From assembly GCA_937872165.1 (NCBI GenBank), contig CALMOR010000104.1, forward strand, positions 1 through 6,404: 6,404 nucleotides of DNA, read 5' to 3'. Shown piece after piece: positions 1 through 5,801 of this stretch (within the stretch, counting starts at the first letter, position 1; every line of letters starts with the position of its first letter). The notes under the pieces were generated by a model that saw only the letters and a program-made list of their open reading frames with translations, did no database searches and was not told where the DNA came from. Source of the stretch: an uncultured Burkholderiales bacterium (GTDB lineage: Bacteria; Pseudomonadota; Gammaproteobacteria; Burkholderiales; Burkholderiaceae_D). The position numbers and the translations under genes are program-made.

Positions 1-938
1 GGGAAGCGGCGTCCGGCGCCGGGTGCGGCACCTGCCCGGCGTGTCTCTGGTTCGGCCAGGGCAGCCATCCGGACTTCCGCCTCGTCACGTCGGAAGCGCT
101 GGCGGTCGCCGCCGGGGCGGACGTCGCCACCGAGTCGGGCGACGCCGGCGACGGCGATCCGGCGTCGCGCTCGAAGAAGGCGCCGAGCAGGGAGATCAAG
201 GTCGAGCAGGTCAGGGCGCTCCACGCGTTTCTCGCGATCGCGACGCATCGCGGCCGTTCGCGCGTCGTGCTGCTCGATCCATTGGACGCGGTCAACGACA
301 TCGCCGCGAACGCCTTGCTGAAGATGCTCGAGGAGCCGCCGCCCGACACGGTGTTCGTCCTCGTCGCCGACCATCCCGGCCGCCTTCCGCCGACCATCGT
401 CTCGCGTTGCCACAAGGTGGCGCTCGCGACACCCGCGACCGACGAGGCCGTCGCGTGGCTCGCGTCGCACGGCGCGGTCGACGCCGGCGCGCTGCTGGCC
501 CTCTGCGGCGGCGCCCCGCTCGCCGCGCTCGCACTGTCGAAGGATGGCGATGCGAGGGCCGTGCATCGCGACCTGCTGGAGTTCCTCTCGCGTCCGGGGA
601 TCGACGCGGCGCTCGCCGCGGCGGACGCCTTCGCACGCGCGCCGGTCGCGCCGCTGATCCGCTGGATGCAGCAGTGGCTGGCCGACTGCATCGGCATGCG
701 TCTGGCCGCGCAGGTACGCTATCATCCCGCGCAGTCCGAGCTCATCGCCAAGCTGGCCGATCACGCACGGCTCGACGCGTTGACGAGCCTGATGCAGCGC
801 CTGAACGCGATCCGACGATCCGTGGACCATCCGTTGAACACCCGATTGATGCTCGAAGGGCTGCTGCTCGCATACGCCGATGCGATGGCGCCCGCCGCTT
901 CCGCAGGCCGGACCCGACCTTCCATCGCCGATGAGTGA
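1..938 (+). CDS. holB: DNA polymerase III subunit delta' (HolB), 5' end cut off by the window
   Basis: Delta' subunit of the clamp loader, which works with gamma/tau and delta to load the beta clamp during replication. The reading frame is open from base 3, giving 311 visible codons. Roughly the first 50-60 residues, including the P-loop region, lie outside the window. Visible residues 8-14 (CGTCPAC) carry three cysteines of the family's four-Cys zinc module, followed by GSHPDF, which matches the usual GTHPD segment. Residues 99-113 contain AANALLKMLEEPP and residues 134-136 are SRC, both diagnostic of the clamp-loader AAA+ fold. The C-terminal half is the helical collar domain. A hydrophilic linker of about 30 residues, rich in Asp, Ala and Ser, lies between the zinc module and the REIKVEQVR segment. 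The stop overlaps the pilZ start by 8 bases. The identification is firm; only the N-terminus is unknown. Confidence 0.95.
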   Translation, partial: EAASGAGCGTCPACLWFGQGSHPDFRLVTSEALAVAAGADVATESGDAGDGDPASRSKKAPSREIKVEQVRALHAFLAIATHRGRSRVVLLDPLDAVNDIAANALLKMLEEPPPDTVFVLVADHPGRLPPTIVSRCHKVALATPATDEAVAWLASHGAVDAGALLALCGGAPLAALALSKDGDARAVHRDLLEFLSRPGIDAALAAADAFARAPVAPLIRWMQQWLADCIGMRLAAQVRYHPAQSELIAKLADHARLDALTSLMQRLNAIRRSVDHPLNTRLMLEGLLLAYADAMAPAASAGRTRPSIADE

Positions 939-1302
939 CGACGCCAAAGCCCCGACGCCGGTCGCCCGCCCGAGCGTCCTGTCGCTCAACATCAAGGAGA
1001 AGGCGGCGCTGTACGCGGCCTGGATGCCGTACCTCAAGCACGGCGGCATCTTCGTGCCGACCGGCCGGCCGTACGCGATCGGCGACGACGTCTACCTGCT
1101 GCTCTCGTTGATGGACGACCCGACCAAGTTCCCGGTCGCCGGCAAGGTCGCCTGGGTGACGCCGCAGGGCGCCCACAACAACAAGGCACAGGGCATCGGT
1201 GTCCACTTCGCCGACGACGACGGCGGACGAGTCGCGCGAAAGCGCATCGAGGACATCCTCGGGGCGGCGGTCAAGTCATCGCGGACCACCCACACGGTGT
1301 GA
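931..1302 (+). CDS. pilZ: Type IV pilus biogenesis protein PilZ
   Basis: Small cytoplasmic PilZ-domain protein of 123 residues, the normal size for the pilus-specific PilZ class needed for type IV pilus assembly. Residues 16-44 (VLSLNIKEK, then LYAAWMPYLKHGGIFVPT) and residues 68-92 (PVAGKVAWVTPQGA, then GIGVHF) follow the Pseudomonas/Xanthomonas PilZ pattern closely. The RxxxR and D/NxSxxG motifs used by other PilZ domains to bind cyclic di-GMP are not apparent; the loop reads PYLKHGG. By family knowledge this class therefore probably does not bind the nucleotide directly and acts through protein partners such as PilB and FimX. The ATG at 931 lies inside the holB end (ATGAGTGA), so translation is probably coupled. 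It is the natural start, because the upstream codons in this frame do not resemble PilZ. Confidence 0.95.
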   Translation: MSDDAKAPTPVARPSVLSLNIKEKAALYAAWMPYLKHGGIFVPTGRPYAIGDDVYLLLSLMDDPTKFPVAGKVAWVTPQGAHNNKAQGIGVHFADDDGGRVARKRIEDILGAAVKSSRTTHTV

Positions 1303-1320
1303 GCCGGGGCCGCGCGCCCC

Positions 1321-1332
1321 TCGATGCATCGA
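1321..1332. repeat. 12-base perfect palindrome at the GNAT start codon
   Basis: TCGATGCATCGA equals its own reverse complement, and its last base is the A of the GNAT ATG at 1332. Symmetry stops at the next base on either side. It could fold as a small hairpin or serve as a dimer binding site near the ribosome binding region, but a palindrome of this size can arise by chance. No function is claimed. Confidence 0.35.
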
Positions 1333-1895
1333 TGACCTGGACCTTTCGAGACGCCGACGAGGCGGACCTCCCCGCCATCGTCGCCATCTACAACGCGACG
1401 GTGCCCGGACGCGACGTGACGGCCGATCTCGAGCCGGTGAGCGTCGAAAGTCGCCGCGCCTGGTTCGACGCCCACGACGCCGACCGTCGGCCGCTATGGG
1501 TCGTCGCGGAGGCGGACGACCCGGAACGCCGCATCGTCGGCTGGCTGAGCTTCTCCGACTTCTACGGCCGGCCGGCCTACGATGCGAGCGTCGAGGTGAG
1601 CATCTATCTGTCCGACGTCGTTCGCCGACAGGGCCTCGGCCGGACGCTGCTCGAACGGGCGATCGCACGGGCGCCTCTCTACGGCGTCAGGACGTTGCTG
1701 GGCTTCATCTTCGGCCACAACGGACCGAGCCTGCGTCTCTTCGAGTCCCTCGGCTTCGCGCGCTGGGGCACGCTGCCGCGGGTGGCGAGTCTCGACGGGA
1801 TCGAACGCGACCTCGTCATCGTCGGCCTGCGGACCGATGGCGACCCGAGCGAACGCGGTGCTGCGTCTGCGGTCACAGCGCCGTCGGGGACCTGA
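1332..1895 (+). CDS. GNAT-family N-acetyltransferase, phosphinothricin acetyltransferase-like
   Basis: Predicted cytoplasmic acetyl-CoA-dependent N-acetyltransferase of 187 residues. The N-terminus (TFRDADEADLPAIVAIYNATV) matches the opening strand and helix of the PAT/YncA-like branch. Residues 87-107 form motif A with VEVSIYL followed by RRQGLGRTLL, the Q/RxxGxG/A acetyl-CoA pyrophosphate loop. Residues 130-142 (NGPSLRLFESLGF) are the usual motif B. A substrate cannot be assigned; PAT relatives act on small amines, amino-acid analogues or methionine derivatives. The ATG at 1332 is chosen because homologues begin just before this strand. A GTG at 1299 would add 11 residues and overlap the pilZ stop as GTGA, which suits coupled translation and remains a real alternative. 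Neither start has a good Shine-Dalgarno sequence. The gene sits between pilZ and tatD, which are often adjacent in other proteobacteria. Confidence 0.88.
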   Translation: MTWTFRDADEADLPAIVAIYNATVPGRDVTADLEPVSVESRRAWFDAHDADRRPLWVVAEADDPERRIVGWLSFSDFYGRPAYDASVEVSIYLSDVVRRQGLGRTLLERAIARAPLYGVRTLLGFIFGHNGPSLRLFESLGFARWGTLPRVASLDGIERDLVIVGLRTDGDPSERGAASAVTAPSGT

Positions 1896-1912
1896 CTCTT
1901 CTCAGCCATCGC

Positions 1913-2686
1913 ATGTTCGTCGACTCGCATTGCCATCTCGACTTCCCCGACTTCGCGGAGCGCATGCCCGAGGTGCTGGGCCGCATGGCCGATCATCGCG
2001 TGACGCACGCGCTGTGCATCTCGGTCGAGCTGCCGGCGTTCCCGCGCGTCCTGGCGGTGGCCGAGAGCGCGCCGCATCTCTTCGCGTCGGTCGGCACGCA
2101 TCCCGATTACGAGGACACGCCGGAGCCGTCGGTCGAACGACTGGTCGCGCTGGCCCGCCATCCGAAGGTCGTCGCGATCGGCGAGACGGGCCTCGACTAC
2201 TACCGCCTCACCGGCGACCTCGAATGGCAGCGTGAACGATTCCGGGTCCACATCCGGGCAGCGCGCGAAGCGGGCAAGCCGCTCGTGATCCACACGCGCG
2301 CGGCGGCCGACGACACGTTGAAGATCATGCGTGACGAAAGGGCGGGGGAGGCGGCCGGCGTCATGCATTGCTTCACCGAGACCTGGGAGGTCGCGGCGGC
2401 CGCGATCGAGCTCGGCTTCTACATCTCGATGTCGGGCATCGTCACGTTCAAGAACGCGAAGGTGTTGCACGAGGTCGCGCGCCGCGTGCCGCTCGACCGG
2501 CTGCTGATCGAGACCGACTCGCCCTATCTCGCGCCGGTTCCGTTCCGCGGCAAGACCAACGAGCCGGCCTTGGTGTCGCATGTCGCGGCGAAGGTCGCCG
2601 AGTTGCGCGGCGTCACGATCGACGAGATCGGCACGGCGACGACGGCGAATTTCTTCCGCTTGTTCGACGCGGCGAGTCGCTCGTGA
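1913..2686 (+). CDS. TatD-family metal-dependent hydrolase (YcfH-like)
   Basis: Cytoplasmic TIM-barrel amidohydrolase-superfamily protein of 257 residues, typical for the family. TatD relatives are divalent-metal nucleases, with 3'-5' exonuclease or deaminated-nucleotide processing reported for some members; the exact substrate of this YcfH-type paralogue is uncertain. Expected metal ligands are visible: H6 and H8 in DSHCHLD, E91 in GETGLDYY, H127 in IHTR, H152 in MHCF and D202 in ETDSPYLAP. The fold is therefore complete and probably active. The ATG at 1913 puts the HxH motif at the N-terminus as in homologues, 17 bases after the GNAT stop. No strong Shine-Dalgarno is seen, so coupling to the upstream gene is likely. 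The stop overlaps the next gene as GTGA. The holB-pilZ-tatD context supports the YcfH class, not the twin-arginine-locus TatD. Confidence 0.95.
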   Translation: MFVDSHCHLDFPDFAERMPEVLGRMADHRVTHALCISVELPAFPRVLAVAESAPHLFASVGTHPDYEDTPEPSVERLVALARHPKVVAIGETGLDYYRLTGDLEWQRERFRVHIRAAREAGKPLVIHTRAAADDTLKIMRDERAGEAAGVMHCFTETWEVAAAAIELGFYISMSGIVTFKNAKVLHEVARRVPLDRLLIETDSPYLAPVPFRGKTNEPALVSHVAAKVAELRGVTIDEIGTATTANFFRLFDAASRS

Positions 2687-3387
2687 GAAGCCTGTCGGGA
2701 CGGCTCGTCCGTACCTGCTGGATCGCGCTCGCCGTCGCGGCGGCACCGGTTCACGCGGCGGCGACGGTGGATCAACTCTTCACCGCGGTGCGCATCGACA
2801 ACCTGCGCGACGTGCGCCGGCTGATCCGCGAGCACCTCGTCGATCCGGCCTCGGTCGACGTGCGCGGCGACACGGCCCTGATCGCGGCCATCCGCGAGGA
2901 CGCGACGCACGTGATCGACTTCCTCGCCGCGGAGCCGGGCACCGACATCGAAGCCACCGACGCGGCCAACGAAACGGCGCTGATGCTGGCGGCCTACAAG
3001 AAACGAAAGGACGTCGTCGAGAAGCTGATCGCCCGGGACGCCGAGGTCAATCGCGTCGGATGGACCGCCTTGCACTACGCGGCGTCGGTCGGCGCGGGCG
3101 AGATCGTCGATGTGCTCCTCGAGCACTCGGCCTACATCGACGCCGAGTCGCCGAACAAGACGACGCCGTTGATGATGGCGGCCCGTGGCGGCTTCGACGC
3201 GGTCTGTCGCCAGTTGGTCGAGGCCGGCGCCGATCCCACGCCGATCAATCAGCGCGACCTGTCGGCGGCCGACTTCGCGAAGCGCGCGAACCGCGACGAG
3301 CTCGCGGCATGGCTCGAACGGCAGAGCGTCGCGTGGCATGCAAAATACGGAACTTCACCACCACGACGGTCTCCACCGGCGTCCTGA
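2683..3387 (+). CDS. Exported ankyrin-repeat protein
   Basis: Protein of 234 residues starting at a GTG that overlaps the tatD stop (GTGA). The N-terminus has a clear Sec signal peptide: Arg-containing n-region, hydrophobic core (WIALAVAAAP) and a likely cleavage after VHA near residue 25, so the mature protein should be periplasmic. The rest is a stack of about five to six ankyrin repeats at roughly 28-57, 62-92, 96-124, 126-156, 158-187 and a degenerate one at 191-213. Repeat cores are recognisable, such as GWTALHYAASVGAGEIVDVLLE and TPLMMAARGG. A Pro/Ser/Arg-rich tail of about 15 residues follows. No catalytic domain is present, so a protein-binding role is likely but the partner is unknown. 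The signal peptide and the overlap decide this start; longer versions of the frame run antisense-like through tatD and are not credible. Confidence 0.9.
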   Translation: MRSLSGRLVRTCWIALAVAAAPVHAAATVDQLFTAVRIDNLRDVRRLIREHLVDPASVDVRGDTALIAAIREDATHVIDFLAAEPGTDIEATDAANETALMLAAYKKRKDVVEKLIARDAEVNRVGWTALHYAASVGAGEIVDVLLEHSAYIDAESPNKTTPLMMAARGGFDAVCRQLVEAGADPTPINQRDLSAADFAKRANRDELAAWLERQSVAWHAKYGTSPPRRSPPAS

Positions 3388-3405
3388 CTCGCGCATCGCG
3401 CGAGT
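3387..3405 (+). terminator. GC-rich hairpin at the ankyrin gene stop, possible terminator
   Basis: ACTCGCGC at 3387-3394 and GCGCGAGT at 3398-3405 form a perfect 8-base-pair stem with a 3-base ATC loop, starting at the last base of the ankyrin stop codon. No T-rich run follows, so this is not a classical intrinsic terminator. It could cap the transcript 3' end, stabilise it after Rho termination, or be fortuitous. Confidence 0.35.
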
Positions 3406-3690
3406 GGTCAGCCGGCCAAATGCCGCAGATGCCGATGAGACACAGCCAAGGCGCGGGGCATCCCGCGAACGATCCCGCGTTCCCGACCCCCGGAATCGTG
3501 ACGGACCTGCGACCGCAGCTGCAACGAAGGGTCGCGCGCGGGGGTCGATCGTCGCGCTTCGTCATGCAGTCCCACAACGTGAGCGCACCGATCGCGAGCC
3601 CCGGCGCGCTGTTCGTCGCCGCCGCGATCGCGGTCGCCCTCTATCTCGTCGGGCGCCGGATCAGCGACTGAGTTCGGCCATCGACGCGCT
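3388..3690. other. Convergent intergenic region between the ankyrin and sensor-kinase genes
   Basis: About 300 bases separate the plus-strand ankyrin stop from the minus-strand kinase stop. The region contains the hairpin overlapping its left edge and one possible small plus-strand ORF ending at 3671. No tRNA, direct repeat array, promoter-like pair or T-run terminator was recognised on either strand. The first part (about 3406-3500) has more A/T at third positions in every frame than the neighbouring genes, consistent with non-coding DNA. Confidence 0.6.
3420..3671 (+). CDS. Possible small single-pass membrane protein, unrecognised
   Basis: No family is recognised. From the ATG at 3420 the frame gives 83 residues; an internal ATG at 3564 gives only 35. 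The C-terminal part reads SAPIASPGALFVAAAIAVALYLVGRR, a hydrophobic stretch long enough for one membrane helix followed by two arginines, which would place the C-terminus in the cytoplasm. From 3564 onward almost all third codon positions are G or C, as in real genes here. From 3420 to 3563 the bias is clearly weaker, so if a gene exists the short version or an intermediate start (GTG at 3498) may be right. No convincing Shine-Dalgarno precedes any start. In GC-rich DNA a short Ala/Val-rich frame can arise by chance, so confidence is low. Confidence 0.28.
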   Translation: MPQMPMRHSQGAGHPANDPAFPTPGIVTDLRPQLQRRVARGGRSSRFVMQSHNVSAPIASPGALFVAAAIAVALYLVGRRISD

Positions 3691-5091
3691 TCACGATGCG
3701 GTCCGCGCGACGCTGAAGCCCACCGTGGTCACGCCGTCGCGGCTCGATGCGAAGACGGTGCCCGCATGCATCGAGGCGACGGCCTTCACGATCGACAGGC
3801 CGAGTCCGTGGTTCTCGCCGCTGTTCGCGCGCGCGGTGTCGATGCGATAGAAGCGATCGAAGATGCGGCCGATCTGCTCGGTCGGTATCTCGGGACCGGG
3901 ATTCGAGATGGCGATCCGCGCATCGGTGTCGGTCTCCGACAGGCGCACGACGATCTCGTCGGGAGAGTGGGTGTGGCGGATCGCGTTGTAGAGCAGGTTC
4001 GTGATCGCCCGACGCAACAGCGAGCGCTCGATCGGCGCCCGCGCGTCGCCTTCGATGCGCACCGTGACCCCGGCCTCGTCGGTGATGAGGTCGAGGAACT
4101 CGACCGTCTTCTGCACTTCCTCGGAAAGCGACGCGGGTGCGAGGCTCATCGCCTTCTCGCCCTGGTCGGCCCGCGCGAGGAACAGCATGTCGCTGATGAT
4201 GCTGCGCAGGCGCTCGAGCTCCTCGAGGTTCGACTGCAGCGTCTCTTCGAGTTCGGCGGTGCTGCGCTCGCGCGACAGCGCCACCTGGGTCTGGCCGATC
4301 AGGTTGGCGAGCGGCGTGCGCAGTTCGTGCGTGACGTCGGCGTTGAAGGCCTCGAGCTTCGAGTAGGCCGCGTCGAGACGGTCGAGCGCACCGTTGAACG
4401 AGCGGCCGAAGTCGGACAGTTCGAGAGGCAGCGACGACGTGTCGATGCGCTGCGCGAGGTTGGTCGCGTCGATGCGCTGCGCCTCGCGCGAGATGCGGCG
4501 CAGCGGCAGCAGGCCGAAGCGCGCGGCCCAATAGCCGAGCAGCGCGACCATCACGACGCCGAGCGCCGACCATGCGATCAACGCCTGCTCGAACTCGCGC
4601 TCGGTGCGCACGAACGGCTCGGAGTCGATGCCGACCATGAAGCGCAGCGCGGGCCGCGAGCCGTCCGCGGCGAAGTACTCGCTGCGCGTCTTCATCGGCG
4701 CCGCATGCTGCTCGATCGTCACCTCGCCGCGACCCGAGGCGCCCGCGCCGGTCGAGCGGTCGCCGACCGTGCTGACGCTCGTGATCTCGGCCTGCAGGTT
4801 GCCGTACTGGATGGCGGGGTCGTCGCTCCAGATCCAGAAGCGCGTGCCGCCGTCGGGCGGCGTCAGCGCGTCGAGCTTCGCGTGCACGCGCTCCCACTGC
4901 TCGGGCGCCCTGACGCGCTTGATCATGTACTCCATGTCCTGGAACTTCGTGTCGATCTGTTCGAGCTGGTGCTCGTCGATCGCCTGATCGAAGACGCGGT
5001 GGAGCGCGATGCCGGTCAGCGTGAAGACGCCGAGCGCCGCCGCCGCGAAGAGGGCGGCGAGACGGATCGCGATCGAGCGGCTCGCGTTCAT
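3691..5091 (-). CDS. Sensor histidine kinase, CusS/heavy-metal-sensor family
   Basis: Inner-membrane sensor kinase of 466 residues. The first transmembrane helix spans about residues 9-30, a periplasmic sensor region about 38-168, and the second helix about 170-190. A HAMP linker with its conserved proline (LLPLRR) follows. The H-box ADVTHELRTPL has phospho-acceptor His255. The ATPase domain shows the N-box (RRAITNLLYNAIRHTH, Asn365/369), a CusS-like G1 box (SNPGPEIP, lacking the usual Asp), the F-box FDRFYRID and the G2 box GLGLSIVK. The NPG.xIP and RIFDRFYRID wording is characteristic of the Cus/Cop/Czc-type branch. The ATG at 5091 overlaps the regulator stop as ATGA, so the two are co-translated. 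It should phosphorylate the adjacent regulator. The ligand is not certain: the periplasmic loop lacks the Met/His-rich cluster of E. coli CusS. Confidence 0.93.
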   Translation of the reverse strand: MNASRSIAIRLAALFAAAALGVFTLTGIALHRVFDQAIDEHQLEQIDTKFQDMEYMIKRVRAPEQWERVHAKLDALTPPDGGTRFWIWSDDPAIQYGNLQAEITSVSTVGDRSTGAGASGRGEVTIEQHAAPMKTRSEYFAADGSRPALRFMVGIDSEPFVRTEREFEQALIAWSALGVVMVALLGYWAARFGLLPLRRISREAQRIDATNLAQRIDTSSLPLELSDFGRSFNGALDRLDAAYSKLEAFNADVTHELRTPLANLIGQTQVALSRERSTAELEETLQSNLEELERLRSIISDMLFLARADQGEKAMSLAPASLSEEVQKTVEFLDLITDEAGVTVRIEGDARAPIERSLLRRAITNLLYNAIRHTHSPDEIVVRLSETDTDARIAISNPGPEIPTEQIGRIFDRFYRIDTARANSGENHGLGLSIVKAVASMHAGTVFASSRDGVTTVGFSVARTAS

Positions 5092-5795
5092 GTCGCGGAC
5101 GCGAGCGGGGTGCCGACCTTGCGGTCCTCGAGCACGTAGCCCATGCCGCGGATGGTGTGCAGCAGGCTGACGCCGTAAGGTCCGTCGATCTTCGCGCGCA
5201 GCCGCTTGATCGCGACCTCGACGACGTTGGTGTTGCTGTCGAAGTTCATGTCCCAGACCAGTTCCGCGATCGCGGTCTTCGACAGCACCTCGCCCTGTCG
5301 CCGTGCGAGCACCGACAGCAACGCGAACTCCTTCGCGGTGAGGTCGATGCGTACCGTCCCGCGGACGACCTTGCGGGCCAGCAGGTCGATCTGCAGGTCG
5401 CCCACGCGCAGTTGAGAAGACTCCTGCGTGCGGCCGCGACGGGTCAGCGCCTGCAGACGGGCGACGAGTTCGAGGAACGAGAAGGGCTTGACGAGATAGT
5501 CGTCGGCGCCCTCGCGCAGCCCCTTGACGCGGTCCTCGACGCGGTCGCGCGCGGTCAGCATGATCACCGGCGTGTCGCCGTTGCGCTGCTGCCCGCGCAG
5601 CGACCGCAGCACCGCGAATCCGTCGATGCCCGGCAGCATGACGTCGAGCACGATCACGTCGTAGTCGTACTCCTGCGCGAGATGCCGGCCGTCGATGCCG
5701 TCGTGCGCGGCGTCCACGGTGTAACCCTGCTCGGTCAGGCCGCGCCGCAGGTAGTCGGCCATCTTGAGTTCGTCTTCGACGACGAGGATCTTCAT
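5088..5795 (-). CDS. OmpR-family response regulator, CusR/CopR type
   Basis: DNA-binding response regulator of 235 residues. The N-terminal receiver domain (about 1-118) has acidic residues E7/D8, phospho-acceptor Asp51 in VIVLDVMLPGIDG, Thr81 in MLTARD and Lys103 in LVKPFSFLEL. The C-terminal winged helix (about 129-225) shows IDLTAKEFALLSVLARRQGEVLSK, with NTNVVEVAIKRLRAKID as recognition helix and HTIRGMGYVL as wing. This pattern fits the heavy-metal response regulator branch. The ATG at 5795 lies 6 bases after the RND transporter stop, and the 3' end overlaps the kinase ATG by 4 bases, so transporter, regulator and kinase likely share a transcript. Direct repeats for its binding would be expected upstream of the transport operon, outside the window. 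Confidence 0.95.
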   Translation of the reverse strand: MKILVVEDELKMADYLRRGLTEQGYTVDAAHDGIDGRHLAQEYDYDVIVLDVMLPGIDGFAVLRSLRGQQRNGDTPVIMLTARDRVEDRVKGLREGADDYLVKPFSFLELVARLQALTRRGRTQESSQLRVGDLQIDLLARKVVRGTVRIDLTAKEFALLSVLARRQGEVLSKTAIAELVWDMNFDSNTNVVEVAIKRLRAKIDGPYGVSLLHTIRGMGYVLEDRKVGTPLASAT

Positions 5796-5801
5796 CGGTG
5801 G

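Noticed and set aside
1199..1912. In-frame upstream extension of tatD
   Set aside because: Arg-rich translation out of frame with pilZ and GNAT; TatD homologues begin at the DSHCH motif just after the ATG at 1913.
1679..2746. Long minus-strand open frame opposite tatD (355 codons)
   Set aside because: Arg/Asp-rich low-information translation with no recognisable domain, lying fully antisense to GNAT/tatD whose motifs are intact. It is a by-product of high GC content.
3622..3633. Perfect palindrome CCGCGATCGCGG
   Set aside because: It lies within an Ala/Ile/Val codon run of the possible small ORF. Such GC-rich self-complementary words are expected by chance, and nothing around it suggests a binding site.
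3766..5139. Long plus-strand open frame opposite the sensor kinase (457 codons)
   Set aside because: Antisense to a complete kinase with all catalytic boxes; the translation is Arg/Asp/Val-rich with no domain.
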